Assembly (NCBI RefSeq): GCF_011634835.1
Contig: NZ_SIRP01000001.1
Span: forward strand, 2,232,034-2,296,033
Direction: 5' to 3'
From: Isoptericola sp. BMS4
Lineage (GTDB): Bacteria > Actinomycetota > Actinomycetes > Actinomycetales > Cellulomonadaceae
DNA: 64,000 nucleotides
Of this stretch, positions 17,401-24,937 are shown one piece after another (positions within the stretch are counted from its first letter, which is position 1; each line of letters starts with the position of its first letter). The notes under the pieces are model-generated. The model ran no database searches. It had not been told where the DNA came from and was given only the letters and a program-made list of their open reading frames with translations. A program made the position numbers and the translations under genes.

Positions 17401-17976
17401 AGCACGGCCCAGCTGGAGGCGCTGGCCACGGGCGGGGCGACCGAGTCGCTCGGTGCGGGGCGCCGGGAGGCGCTGTGGGCCGCGGGCGCGCTGGGTCAGG
17501 AGGGCCCGGGCACCCTGCCGGGCGTGTCGGTCGGGGTGGACGCGCCGACGCTGCCGGGCATGACGCCGCTGGAGGTCGACGTCGCCGACGCCTGGGCGAC
17601 CGGTATCACCCCCGCGTCGGTCTCCCCGCTGGAGCACGTGCGCGAGGGGCTCGAACGTGCGGGAGTGCTGACGGTGGGGCAGGTGGTCGCCACGGACCCG
17701 GGCCGCAGGGTCGCGGTCGGCGGGGTCGTCACCCACCGGCAGCGGCCCGGTACCGCGGGCGGCGTGACGTTCCTGTCCCTGGAGGACGAGACCGGGCTGC
17801 TGAACGTCATCTGCACCGCCGGGCTGTGGCGGCGGTTCCGGACGGTCGCGCGTCGGGCGGCGGCCATGGTGGTGCGCGGGCGGGTGGAGAGCGCGGACGG
17901 AGCGGTCAACCTGCTCGCCGAGCACCTCGCCCCGCTGCACCTGCCGATCGCGACCCGCTCGCGTGACTTCCGGTAG
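14425..17976 (+). CDS. dnaE2: Error-prone DNA polymerase DnaE2
   Basis: DnaE2 is the C-family polymerase of the mutasome and does mutagenic translesion synthesis. The 1183-residue chain has the N-terminal PHP domain (LHAHSAFSFLDG, VTDHDGLYG) and the palm motif GRGSAANSAACYALGI near residue 395. Catalytic aspartates are in PPDIDLDIE near 433, with a further one expected at KFDLLGLGML near 661. A helix-hairpin-helix/OB region closes the protein. A Pro/Ala/Arg-rich stretch of roughly 80 residues at about 510-590 is longer than usual. The ATG lies inside the imuB 3' end, so translation is coupled. Confidence 0.93.
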   Translation: MTSPPTSSLAGTGGRYAELHAHSAFSFLDGASHPEELAAEADRLGLTALAVTDHDGLYGVVRFSEAAKKVELPTVFGAELHLPAQQVPGAAPGTSGSRPVLDDPTGVPDPRSTHLLVLARGAQGYRNLSRAIATAHLATGTKGRARYRLDELGAEAGGEWLVLTGCRKGAVRQALTAPGPGGGRAAARRELDRLTDVFGRDNVAVEITATGHAGDAALHDALADLARDAGLPLVATTNAHYARPRDADLAGALAAVRATSSLDAMDGWLPGAPVAHLRAADEMLALHRRHPSAVATAADLAAECAFDLDLVAPNLPPYPVPEGHDEASWLRELVRRGATERYGARPGPGAGGNAGAWAQIDHELRVIEDLGFPGYFLVVYDLVEFCRERGILCQGRGSAANSAACYALGITAVDAVRHGLLFERFLAPERDGPPDIDLDIESVRREEVIQHVYEKFGRTHAAQVANVISYRPRSAVRDAARALGYDVGQQDAWSTSIERWGSLRGPDPASPAADRSARDERAAAGAPGGTTSGASCGTVTRTAAKDARMAQRWGPPETLPRRVVDPLAVDEGEVRRADDAHDVVPARRPPSAEEEGQIPAPVLDLADRMLRLPRHLGIHSGGMVMCDRPVIEVCPVEWARMEGRTVLQWDKEDCADAGLVKFDLLGLGMLTAIRYAFSSVAEHTGEHLTLHGLPDDDPAVYDLLCAADTVGVFQVESRAQMGTLPRLRPEKFYDIVIEVALIRPGPIQGGSVHPYIERARGREPVTYLHELLKPSLRKTLGVPLFQEQLMQMAIDVAGFTHAESDQLRRAMGSKRSVERMEALRGRLMEGMRAKGVDDPAVREQIYDKLKAFADFGFPESHAYSFAYLVYASSWLKVHHPAAFYAGLLAAQPMGFYSPQSLAADARRHGVQVLGPDVNASRALACVERLDGTPGPAPERGDFGPAPDPSLAVRLGLSAVRGIGTDLAERMVGERQDNGPYRDLRDLARRVGLSTAQLEALATGGATESLGAGRREALWAAGALGQEGPGTLPGVSVGVDAPTLPGMTPLEVDVADAWATGITPASVSPLEHVREGLERAGVLTVGQVVATDPGRRVAVGGVVTHRQRPGTAGGVTFLSLEDETGLLNVICTAGLWRRFRTVARRAAAMVVRGRVESADGAVNLLAEHLAPLHLPIATRSRDFR

Positions 17977-18053
17977 CGGAATTCACCCGGCCGACGCCGG
18001 GCCGACGACCGTGGGTCACGCGCGGGCCATCCCGCCCGCCCAGGCTCGGCGTC

Positions 18054-19163
18054 ATGCGTACCCGCCGAGCCGCCGTCGCCGCGGCCCTCACGGCCGTCCT
18101 CGCGGCCTCGTCCGCCGTCCCTCTCGCCGCCGCCGTCACCCCCGGAGACGCCGGGCACGGGTCCGGCCGCGACCTCGACCTCCAGGCTCACCGTGGCGGT
18201 GTGGCGCTCACCGTGGAGAACACGCTGCCCGCGTTCGCGAAGGCGCTCGAGCTCGGCGTGAGCACGCTGGAGCTCGACGTGCAGATCACCGCCGACGGGC
18301 ACGCCGTCGTCACGCACGACCGCGACCCGAACCCCGCGAAGTGCGTCGACACGGAGCCCGCGTTCCCCGGCGACCCGCAGTTCCCCTACGTGCCCGGGAC
18401 CACGTACATCGCCGACCTCACGCTCGCGCAGGTCCGCACCATCGACTGCGGGTCGCTCGCGCAGCCGCAGTTCCCGGGCCAGGAGACCCGTCCGGGCGAG
18501 CCGATGCCGCTGCTGTCGGAGGTCTTCGGCCTGGTGAACGACTACCGGGCGCGCCAGGTGACGCTGAACGTCGAGACGAAGGTCGAGGCCGGCGCTCCGG
18601 AGCAGACGGCACCGCGCGAGGAGTTCGTCCAGGTCGTGGCGCGCGAGGTGCGCGAGGCCCGGCTCGTCGACCAGGTCACGATCCAGAGCTTCGACTGGGG
18701 CGCGCTCATGCGCATGCGCCAGGTAGAGCCGCGGCTTCCGGTCGTGGCGCTGACGAACGGGCAGCAGTTCCTCCAGGTCGGGCAGGAGGGCGCGTCGCCC
18801 TGGCTGGGCGGGATCGACATCGACGACTTCGACGGCACGATCCAGGAGCGGTACGTGGCCGCTGCGGCGTCGTTCGGCGCCGACGCGCTCTCGCCGGTGC
18901 ACGGCGACCCGCAGGGCGGCGGCGTGGACGACCCCGGCTACGTCCCGTTCACGACGCCGGAGCTGGTGGAGGCCGCCCACGACGCCGGGATGCGGGTCGT
19001 CCCGTGGACGATCGACGACGTGCCGACCCTCGAGCACCTGATGGACATGGGCGTCGACGGCATCATCACCGACCGGCCCGACGTCCTGCGCGACCTCATG
19101 GCAGAGCGCCACCTCAAGCTCCCGAAGCCCTACCAGGCCCCGCGGCACGCGCACGCCCGCTGA
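18054..19163 (+). CDS. Secreted glycerophosphodiester phosphodiesterase
   Basis: The 369-residue protein hydrolyses glycerophosphodiesters, or teichoic-acid-like glycerol phosphate, to sn-glycerol 3-phosphate. It has a signal peptide (MRTRRAAVAAALTAVLAASS). The GDPD active-site elements follow: AHRGG near residue 46, ENTLPAF, LELDVQ near 78 and HDRDPNP near 87. A late TDRPDVL block closes the barrel. The last 50 bp overlap the 3' end of the ArsR gene on the other strand. A CAGGCT hexamer 7 nt before the ATG suggests a leaderless start. Confidence 0.92.
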   Translation: MRTRRAAVAAALTAVLAASSAVPLAAAVTPGDAGHGSGRDLDLQAHRGGVALTVENTLPAFAKALELGVSTLELDVQITADGHAVVTHDRDPNPAKCVDTEPAFPGDPQFPYVPGTTYIADLTLAQVRTIDCGSLAQPQFPGQETRPGEPMPLLSEVFGLVNDYRARQVTLNVETKVEAGAPEQTAPREEFVQVVAREVREARLVDQVTIQSFDWGALMRMRQVEPRLPVVALTNGQQFLQVGQEGASPWLGGIDIDDFDGTIQERYVAAAASFGADALSPVHGDPQGGGVDDPGYVPFTTPELVEAAHDAGMRVVPWTIDDVPTLEHLMDMGVDGIITDRPDVLRDLMAERHLKLPKPYQAPRHAHAR

Positions 19164-19548
19164 CCCGGGCGGCGTCGACCCGGCGCCGGTCTCGGCGGCC
19201 GCGCGCCAGCTCGGTCTCGAGCGCGTCGAGGGGTTGCGCGAAGGCGTCCGAGAACCGGGCGAGCCAGGAGGCGACCGCGTCCAGGCCGGCGTCGTCGACG
19301 CGGTACAGGCGGCGCGTCCCCTCCGCGTGCACGCGCACCAGGCATGCCTCGCGCAGCACCCGCAGGTGCTGCGAGACGGCGGGCTGCGAGATCCGCGTCT
19401 CGGCCTGCAGCGCCGTGACGAGCGCCCCGGCAGCCTGCTCTCCGGGGGCGAGCAGCTCGAGCAGCCGCCGACGGACGGGGTCGCCCAGCGCCTCGAAGAC
19501 GCGCGGGGCGGTGGCGGGCTCGTCCGGCGCGCCGAACACGGGGCTCAC
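19114..19548 (-). CDS. ArsR-family transcriptional regulator
   Basis: The 144-residue protein carries a winged helix-turn-helix of the ArsR/SmtB type: VFEALGDPVRRRLLELL, then the recognition region ISQPAVSQHLRVLREA near residue 55 and the wing VRVHAEGTRRLYRVDD. The metal-binding cysteines of ArsR or CadC are absent, so it is probably the metal-independent type that is paired with SRPBCC proteins. The GTG overlaps the SRPBCC stop as GTGA. Unusually the regulator is the second gene of the pair. Its 3' end overlaps the GDPD gene by 50 bp antisense. It probably binds the dyad at 20202-20217. Confidence 0.88.
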   Translation of the reverse strand: MSPVFGAPDEPATAPRVFEALGDPVRRRLLELLAPGEQAAGALVTALQAETRISQPAVSQHLRVLREACLVRVHAEGTRRLYRVDDAGLDAVASWLARFSDAFAQPLDALETELARGRRDRRRVDAARVSGRARAAGPGRASGA

Positions 19549-20189
19549 GCCTCCGGCGGCGTCGTGTAGAAATCGAGCGTGCGTTCCGCGGCCTCGTGCG
19601 CCCCGGCGGGGTCGTCGCCGTCGGCCACGGCCGCCTCCGCCCACCCGGTCGTGACGAGGCGCACGAACTCGACGCCGTCGGGGGAGAGCGTCCAGGTCTC
19701 GGCCTCCTTCGGGTCGACGGCGGCCCGGCTCTCCAGGTGCAGCCCGAGGCCCATGAGGCCGAGGTCCCAGCCCGCGCCGACCGCGCCGGGGCCGAACCGC
19801 TCCCACATCTCCGGGTCCACGAGGGCCTCATGGACGAGCTCGAGCGTGGTGCCGGCGCCGGCCTCGGTCAGGCGAATCTCGAGCCACGAGACCTGCCCGC
19901 CGAACTCCCAGGTGACGGCGAACGACTCCGGGGCGTCGCAGCGCTCGACGACGCCGCCGGCGTTGCCCTCGAGCTGGTAGCGCCCGCCGACGCTCAGGTC
20001 GCCGCTGACCGGCAGGAACCAGCGGGGGAGCCGTTCGGACGAGGTGAGCGCGTCCCAGAGGTCGTCGCGCTCGGTGGCGTAGGTGCGGCGCGCCACGGCG
20101 ATCTTCGTGGGCGCTCCGGCGCGCTCGCCGGTGCGGATCTCCCGGGTCACGAGGCGGGCGGTGGCGACGGGGTCGAGCGTGGACGTCAT
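19545..20189 (-). CDS. SRPBCC/AHSA1-family protein
   Basis: The 214-residue protein has the START/Bet v1-like fold with typical AHSA1 blocks: AVARRTYATERDDLWDALTSSERLPRWFLP, then GGRYQLEGNAGGVVERCDAPE and later TTLELVHEALVD. In this family a hydrophobic cavity binds unknown small ligands. It is translationally coupled to the ArsR gene downstream, an association seen widely in actinobacteria. The ATG at 20189 follows GAAGGAGTCGCC, a good ribosome site. The upstream region holds an A+T-rich dyad, the likely operator. Ligand and physiological role are unknown. Confidence 0.85.
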   Translation of the reverse strand: MTSTLDPVATARLVTREIRTGERAGAPTKIAVARRTYATERDDLWDALTSSERLPRWFLPVSGDLSVGGRYQLEGNAGGVVERCDAPESFAVTWEFGGQVSWLEIRLTEAGAGTTLELVHEALVDPEMWERFGPGAVGAGWDLGLMGLGLHLESRAAVDPKEAETWTLSPDGVEFVRLVTTGWAEAAVADGDDPAGAHEAAERTLDFYTTPPEA

Positions 20190-20201
20190 GGCGACTCCTT
20201 C

Positions 20202-20217
20202 ATAAGTAGACGCTTAT
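20202..20217. promoter_or_regulatory. Candidate ArsR operator
   Basis: ATAAGTAGACGCTTAT is an inverted repeat of ATAAG and CTTAT around six bases, in a strikingly A+T-rich island directly upstream of the SRPBCC-ArsR pair. The form resembles ArsR/SmtB operators (ATAAG-type half-sites). The divergent GNAT gene could also be affected. Confidence 0.7.
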
Positions 20218-20266
20218 ATTGAACCACGGCGGCCGTCGTGTCGGAAGGGGCTCGTAGTCTCGGGGC

Positions 20267-20881
20267 ATGCGGATCGAGCCCGCCACAGCCGACCGGTTCG
20301 ACGACGTCGCGACCGTGCTCAACCCCACGGGACGCGCGCAGGCGTGCTGGTGCATGCACTGGCGCCTGCCGCCGAAGGAGGACGCGTCGCGCCGCGGGGA
20401 GTACCTGCTCGAGCTCGCCACGCACGAGCCCGCGCCTGGCCTGCTCGCGTACGAGGGCGACGAGGTCGCCGGGTGGCTCGGGTTCGCGCCGAAGTCGGCG
20501 AGTCGCACGCTCCAGCGCTCCCGCGTGCTGCCAGCCGGGAATCCTGAGACCTGGCCCACCACCTGGGCGGTCATGTGCTTCACCGTGCGCCCGGGTTGGC
20601 GACGCCGCGGCGTGGCCCGCGCGCTGCTCGACGGCGCGGTCGAGTACGCCCGCGCGCACGGCGCGCGCATGCTCGAGGGCTACCCGGTCGAGCCCGAGCC
20701 CGGCCGGCGCGTGCCCGTCAGCGCCGCGTTCGTCGGGACGGTCGGGCTGTTCGAGCAGGCGGGCTTCGACCGGGTCGCGCCGACGTCGGCCACCAGCGGC
20801 AGGCTGCCGCGGTGGGTGCTGCGCCTGGAGCTCGACCGAGGGCTCGACCGCCGGCTCGACGGCGCGACCGGCGGTGCGTGA
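20267..20881 (+). CDS. GNAT-family N-acetyltransferase
   Basis: The 204-residue protein has a GNAT core: the acceptor-side segment ACWCMHWRLPP near residue 27, VAGWLGFAPK, and the acetyl-CoA pyrophosphate loop VRPGWRRRGVARALLDGAVEY near residue 107. An FVGTVGLFEQAGFDRV block follows, matching the C-terminal GNAT strand and helix. The clustered Cys/His/Trp near residues 25-32 is typical of a GNAT subgroup of unknown substrate. The ATG lies six bases behind TAGTCT (20255-20260), consistent with a leaderless mRNA. Confidence 0.85.
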   Translation: MRIEPATADRFDDVATVLNPTGRAQACWCMHWRLPPKEDASRRGEYLLELATHEPAPGLLAYEGDEVAGWLGFAPKSASRTLQRSRVLPAGNPETWPTTWAVMCFTVRPGWRRRGVARALLDGAVEYARAHGARMLEGYPVEPEPGRRVPVSAAFVGTVGLFEQAGFDRVAPTSATSGRLPRWVLRLELDRGLDRRLDGATGGA

Positions 20882-20882
20882 G

Positions 20883-21281
20883 TCACTCGACCTGGGCGAC
20901 GACGCAGATCTCGAACGTCCCGCGCCCACGCCGCAGCAGGTAGCGGGCCCGGTCGTTCCCCCGCTCCGCCGCGAGCTCGTCGCGGTACGACCACCGCACG
21001 TCGACCCACAGCAGCGCCCAGCCGACCTCCTCGACGGCCACGACCTCCGGGACGACGGCGACGCTGTCGCCGGTGGAGGCCGCGGGCCGGTCGCGGACGC
21101 TGTCGCGCACGTCCTCGGGCGACGTGAGCAGCGCGGAGGCCTCGGGGCCGACGAGCGTCACGGGGAGGTCCACGCGCTCCGAGATGCCCTCGAGGTCGCC
21201 CGTGCTGAGCACCATGGCGTACGCCGCGAGGAAGTCGCGCAGCGCCTCGCGATCGAGGTCGTTCATCGCCTGCGTGCCCAC
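20883..21281 (-). CDS. Conserved hypothetical protein, possibly NTF2/SnoaL-like
   Basis: This 132-residue protein has no motif that I can assign with certainty. Its pattern (LRDFLAAYAMVLSTGDLEGISERVDLPVTLVG, then WALLWVDVRWSYRD and ARYLLRRGRGTFEICVV) is that of a small alpha+beta cone fold as in NTF2-like proteins; this is inference. I choose GTG 21281 rather than ATG 21266, because TACCGT (21293-21288) sits exactly six bases upstream, the spacing seen at many leaderless starts in this window. It is convergent with the GNAT gene, whose stop is 1 nt away. Confidence 0.6.
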   Translation of the reverse strand: MGTQAMNDLDREALRDFLAAYAMVLSTGDLEGISERVDLPVTLVGPEASALLTSPEDVRDSVRDRPAASTGDSVAVVPEVVAVEEVGWALLWVDVRWSYRDELAAERGNDRARYLLRRGRGTFEICVVAQVE

Positions 21282-21319
21282 CCGACCACGGTAGGCCGGA
21301 CCTGGAAGGATCACGACTC

Positions 21320-21919
21320 GTGAACCGACGCAGACTCTGGTGGAGTACTCCCGTCCTGCTCGCGCTCCTTGCCGGGTGCGCCCAGGAGGCCGCACCCGCC
21401 GACCCGGACGACCTGGCAGCCGCCGCCTCAGGCTGGGGGATCCCGCCGGACGTGGTCCTGACGACCGCCGTCGACGGGTTCGAGCCGGCCCCGGGCGGTG
21501 CGGGCGCCTACGGGAGCGACGGGTTCTCCGTCGTCCTCACCAACCCGTCGGACGGGCGGATCATGGTGCTGGCCGCCACCCGCGACACCATGACGGCGCA
21601 GAGCTGCCCCACCACGCCGTTCGCCTCGACGTCGGGGGCCGCTGAGGGGCAGGCCGAGTGCACCGCCGAGGACGGCATGTTCTACCGCACCGCGGACGGT
21701 GCGTCCGAGTACGCGGTGCAGCGCGACGACGTGCTCGTGCAGGTGTCCGGCGACGGCGTGGAGCGGGAGGTGCTCCGGGAGGCCGCGGAGCAGGTCCGCG
21801 TGCCGAGCGCGAAGATCCTCAGGGCCATGGAGCCGCCTGAGCCCATGGAGGGTGTCGAGCGCGGCGACCTGCCGCCCGGCGACGGGGCGCCGGACAACAG
21901 CGTCGGCGCGGGCGGCTGA
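21320..21919 (+). CDS. Putative secreted lipoprotein of unknown function
   Basis: The 199-residue protein starts at GTG 21320 with MNRRRLWWSTPVLLALLAGC, a lipoprotein signal with lipobox LAGC. The mature part is acidic and contains two cysteines (SCPTTPF and ECTAEDG) that could form a disulphide. It ends in a Pro/Gly-rich tail. I recognise no domain. A GGAAGGA element lies 9 nt before the start. It is divergent from the preceding gene and convergent with the RIO-like kinase. A surface-anchored protein is all that can be claimed. Confidence 0.7.
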   Translation: MNRRRLWWSTPVLLALLAGCAQEAAPADPDDLAAAASGWGIPPDVVLTTAVDGFEPAPGGAGAYGSDGFSVVLTNPSDGRIMVLAATRDTMTAQSCPTTPFASTSGAAEGQAECTAEDGMFYRTADGASEYAVQRDDVLVQVSGDGVEREVLREAAEQVRVPSAKILRAMEPPEPMEGVERGDLPPGDGAPDNSVGAGG

Positions 21920-21937
21920 CCGGGGCCCACGTCAGGC

Positions 21938-22837
21938 TCACCAGGCCTGGGCGAAGACGTCGGCGAACAGCTCGTCGGCGTCGACGTCGAGCCCCCGCGA
22001 GGCGAACCACGCGCACATGGTCCGGCAGTCGCGGTGCAGCAGATCCGCGCCGAACGGGTTCGCCACGAGGTCTACGATCTGCGGCACGTCGATGATGACG
22101 AGACGTCCGCCGTCGTCGGCGCCGTCGACCAGGACGTTGTACGGCGACAGGTCGCCGTGCGCCCAGCCGAGCCGGGCGATGACGCCCATGGCGTCGCGGA
22201 GCTGGTCGAACCAGTCGGCGAGCAGCTCGCGGTCCGGGCGGGCGCGGGCGAGGCGCGGCGCGGCCTGGTACGCGCCGTCCCCCGTAACACCGCCGACGAA
22301 CTCCATGAGCAGCTCGGTGCCGTCGATCTGCACGGGGTAGGGGACCGGTGCGCCGGCGTCCCAGAGCGCGCCGAGGGCACTGAACTCGGCACTCGCCCAT
22401 TGCGTGGCGGCCATGGCACGGCCCCACGCGGACTTGCGGTCCTCGATCGCGCGCTGGTCGCGGGTGCGCCGCACGCGGCGCCCGTCGGTGTACTCCGCGT
22501 CGCGGTGGAACTGGCGGTGATCGCGGCCCCGGTACCGCTTGGCGGCGAGCAGGCTCGTGCGGTCGGGGTCGCCAGGGACGGCGCGCTCGACGAGGAAGAC
22601 GTCCGCCTCCTTGCCGGTCTTGAGGACGCCGAGCTCGGTGTCCAGGGCGGCGTCGGCGGTGACGACCCAGTCGGGGCGCGGGTCGGGGCCGCGCTGGCCC
22701 CTGGTCACGGAGGTCCAGGTGGACCACCGCTGGTCGGGGCCGGGTTCGATGACGGGCGCGTCGGCGGCCCTCAGGGTCAGGGTGGGAAAGGCCCGATCGT
22801 GGTCGGGGTGCTGCGGGTGGGTGGCGTGCTGCGGCAC
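21938..22837 (-). CDS. RIO1-family serine protein kinase-like protein
   Basis: The 299-residue protein matches the RIO kinase fold. It has the nucleotide loop LKTGKEADVFLVE near residue 71, the ATP-anchoring lysine in LLAAKRYRG near 98, the catalytic loop GWAHGDLSPYNVLV near 230 and the metal-binding Asp in LVIIDVPQIVD near 250. RIO kinases act in ribosome maturation in archaea and eukaryotes; the bacterial role is unclear. The GTG at 22837 follows AAGGAG. The roughly 225-nt upstream region contains a 20-codon ORF with its own ribosome site. Confidence 0.85.
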   Translation of the reverse strand: MPQHATHPQHPDHDRAFPTLTLRAADAPVIEPGPDQRWSTWTSVTRGQRGPDPRPDWVVTADAALDTELGVLKTGKEADVFLVERAVPGDPDRTSLLAAKRYRGRDHRQFHRDAEYTDGRRVRRTRDQRAIEDRKSAWGRAMAATQWASAEFSALGALWDAGAPVPYPVQIDGTELLMEFVGGVTGDGAYQAAPRLARARPDRELLADWFDQLRDAMGVIARLGWAHGDLSPYNVLVDGADDGGRLVIIDVPQIVDLVANPFGADLLHRDCRTMCAWFASRGLDVDADELFADVFAQAW

Positions 22838-22882
22838 GGGTGGCTCCTTGCGGGGGTGGGGAGCCGCCGTATGGCGCGCTCC

Positions 22883-22945
22883 TCAGGAAGGGGTGCTGTC
22901 CGCCCGCCGGTGCTCCGGGCGGGCTCGGGTGACGACGTCGTCCAT
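22883..22945 (-). CDS. 20-codon upstream ORF in the RIO-kinase leader
   Basis: MDDVVTRARPEHRRADSTPS starts at ATG 22945 behind GGGAGG and ends 45 nt before the kinase start. The coding part spans a G+C-rich dyad (GCCCGCC/GGGCGGGC). No similarity is known to me. It may be a leader peptide or chance. Confidence 0.35.
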   Translation of the reverse strand: MDDVVTRARPEHRRADSTPS

Positions 22946-23062
22946 CGCACTGCCCTCCCTTCGCACGGGCACGCCTCTCGCGTGCCGTCTGCCGTGATCG
23001 TGACAGCCCACCCCCGGGCCGGTCGAGTGATTTTCGTGCGTGCTGCGTGCCAGGGTGGCCGC

Positions 23063-23890
23063 GTGGGATTCGCACCGGTCGCCGACGACGTCCTGGTCCG
23101 CACGAGTCGCCGGGAGCGCACGACGACGACGCTCGCGCTCGGGCGGGGCGGCGGTGCGGGGCGGTCCGCGCTGCTGGTCGACCCCGCGTGGGCCCCGGAC
23201 GAGCTGGACGCGCTCGTGACCGAGGCCAGGTCTCTGGGTGCGGTGGTGGTCGCAGGGTTCGCCACGCACGCCCACCACGACCACCTGCTGTGGCCTCCCG
23301 CACTCGACGACGTGCCGCGGTGGGCGAGTCCCGCCGCGGCCGAGGTCGCGGGCCGGCAGCGGGCGCGGCTGCTGGCCGAGCTGGACGCCGACGAGCGCCG
23401 GTACGGAGAGTCGTACCCGCCTCGGGCGCGTGCGCTCTTCGCGTGCGTCGAGCCCGCGCCGGCGGGGATGCTGCCGGACCCGGACGGGGTGCTGCCGCGC
23501 GCCGAGCCGGTCGTCCACGACGGCCACGCGCCCGGGCACGCCGCGCTGTGGCTCCAGGACGCGCGTGTGCTCGTCGCCGGGGACATGCTCAGCGACGTCG
23601 AGCTCCCGCTGCCGTTCGACGAGATCGCCGGGGGAGCGGACCGTGCAGGGAGCGTCGCGGCGTACCTCGCCGGGCTGGACCGGCTGGCACCGTTCGTCGC
23701 CCGCGCCGAGGTGCTCGTGCCGGGGCACGGCACGCCGACGCGCCGGCCCGTCGAGCGCCTGGACGCGGACCGGCGCTACCTCGACGCCGTCCTCGCCGGA
23801 CGGCGGGCCGACGACCCTCGAATGGCGCTGCCCGGCATGGCGGCCGAGCACGCCCGGCTCCTGCGCACGGTGGGCGACGCGTCACCCTGA
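23063..23890 (+). CDS. Metallo-beta-lactamase-fold hydrolase
   Basis: The 275-residue protein has the MBL zinc motif THAHHDH near residue 69, a downstream metal histidine in DGHAPGHAALW near 155, the bridging Asp in VAGDMLSD near 174, and VPGHGTPT near 222 for the last ligand. This is the glyoxalase-II-like subgroup, with an unknown thioester or ester substrate. The GTG at 23063 is the first plausible start after the kinase upstream region. The open frame extends farther upstream but runs antisense to the kinase gene and is not believed. It is divergent from the RIO-like kinase. Confidence 0.85.
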   Translation: MGFAPVADDVLVRTSRRERTTTTLALGRGGGAGRSALLVDPAWAPDELDALVTEARSLGAVVVAGFATHAHHDHLLWPPALDDVPRWASPAAAEVAGRQRARLLAELDADERRYGESYPPRARALFACVEPAPAGMLPDPDGVLPRAEPVVHDGHAPGHAALWLQDARVLVAGDMLSDVELPLPFDEIAGGADRAGSVAAYLAGLDRLAPFVARAEVLVPGHGTPTRRPVERLDADRRYLDAVLAGRRADDPRMALPGMAAEHARLLRTVGDASP

Positions 23891-23984
23891 CGGAAGCTTC
23901 TCAGCGTCTTCGCCTGGGTGACCTGCGATCAGGGGACGAGCCATGTCATCCCTTGATCCAGCCCTGAGCCTTGATGTGTACCCG

Positions 23985-24800
23985 TCAGCCGGCGATCAAC
24001 GCGGCCGCGGAGTCCCACGCCGCGGCCGTGTCGAGGCCCATCTGGTCCAGCGCGGCCCACCCGACGCCCAGCACCGCGTAGGCGCTCACCGGCGTCATGA
24101 CCAGCCACTCGCGCCACGACCCGGCATCCCCGAGGACCGGCAGGGAGAGGTTCCCGCCGTCGCGCCACACGTCGTCGAACGGCATCCACCGGTACCGGCG
24201 CACCCAGGTGGGGGAACGGAACCTCAGCGGCCACAGCAGCGGCACGCCGCGGGTGGTCAGCATGTCGCCGACGATGTGGACCGCGCAGCCCAGGCCCACG
24301 CAGAACGGCATCCAGTACCACTCCTCGGGCGCGAACGCCGCGATGCAGGCCGCGAGCGCGAGCGACAGCGTCCACGTCCACCAGCGACGCTGCCCCGTGA
24401 GCTTGAGCGCCCGCACCGCGAACGCCGACAGCAGCACCGCCAGGACGCCCGGACCGACGAGGACGTCGCCGAACGTCTCCGTGGTGACCGTCACCAGGCC
24501 CAGGGCCCAGGCGATCGCGGTGAACACGACGATGCCGAGCAGCGAGTGGGTGCCGTGACGGTGCCCGCCGGAGATGGTCGCCACCAGCTTGGTGAGCCAC
24601 TCCGACACCGGCGGCAGCGAGTGCGCGATCGTGCCGTTGTGGTGGTCGGCGTCCGGCAGCAGGGCCGCCCCGGCGCACACGAGCGCACCGGTCATCACCC
24701 CGACGTCCGAGACCGGGTACCAGCCCAACGAGATCGGCGTGGTCGCTGTCACCGCGACCCACGCTGCCGCCCCCGACGCGGCGTGGTGCCCACCCATCAT
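23985..24800 (-). CDS. YdjM-type membrane-bound metal-dependent hydrolase
   Basis: The 271-residue integral membrane protein shows the YdjM/DUF457 features: MMGGHHAASGAAAW at the N-terminus, PDADHHNGTIAHSLPP near residue 50, GGHRHGTHSLLG near 78 and GCAVHIVGDMLTTRGVPLLWP near 157. The scattered histidines and aspartates form a predicted metal site at the membrane. Four to six hydrophobic segments are visible. The E. coli member is LexA-controlled, but no LexA box is present here; an unrelated dyad lies upstream. The ATG at 24800 is chosen; the second ATG at 24797 is equivalent. Confidence 0.82.
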   Translation of the reverse strand: MMGGHHAASGAAAWVAVTATTPISLGWYPVSDVGVMTGALVCAGAALLPDADHHNGTIAHSLPPVSEWLTKLVATISGGHRHGTHSLLGIVVFTAIAWALGLVTVTTETFGDVLVGPGVLAVLLSAFAVRALKLTGQRRWWTWTLSLALAACIAAFAPEEWYWMPFCVGLGCAVHIVGDMLTTRGVPLLWPLRFRSPTWVRRYRWMPFDDVWRDGGNLSLPVLGDAGSWREWLVMTPVSAYAVLGVGWAALDQMGLDTAAAWDSAAALIAG

Positions 24801-24842
24801 GACCTTGTGTGCTCCTTCGTCCCGAGATACCCGGTGATGTCC

Positions 24843-24863
24843 ACGGATCAGCGATTGATCCGT
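24843..24863. promoter_or_regulatory. Dyad upstream of the YdjM-like gene
   Basis: ACGGATCA and TGATCCGT form a perfect 8-bp inverted repeat around GCGAT, 43 bp upstream of the YdjM-like start. It has operator-like geometry, but I cannot assign a regulator family. Confidence 0.45.
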
Positions 24864-24937
24864 TGTGTCCGGGCCGGGCAGGACGCTACACGGTGGGGAT
24901 GACACTCCCGCGGACGCCGTGGGCGCAGGTCACCGCA

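Noticed and set aside
22034-23890. Extending the MBL hydrolase upstream to a 618-residue protein
   Set aside because: The added part is antisense to the RIO-like kinase and has no domain. The conserved MBL fold starts after GTG 23063.
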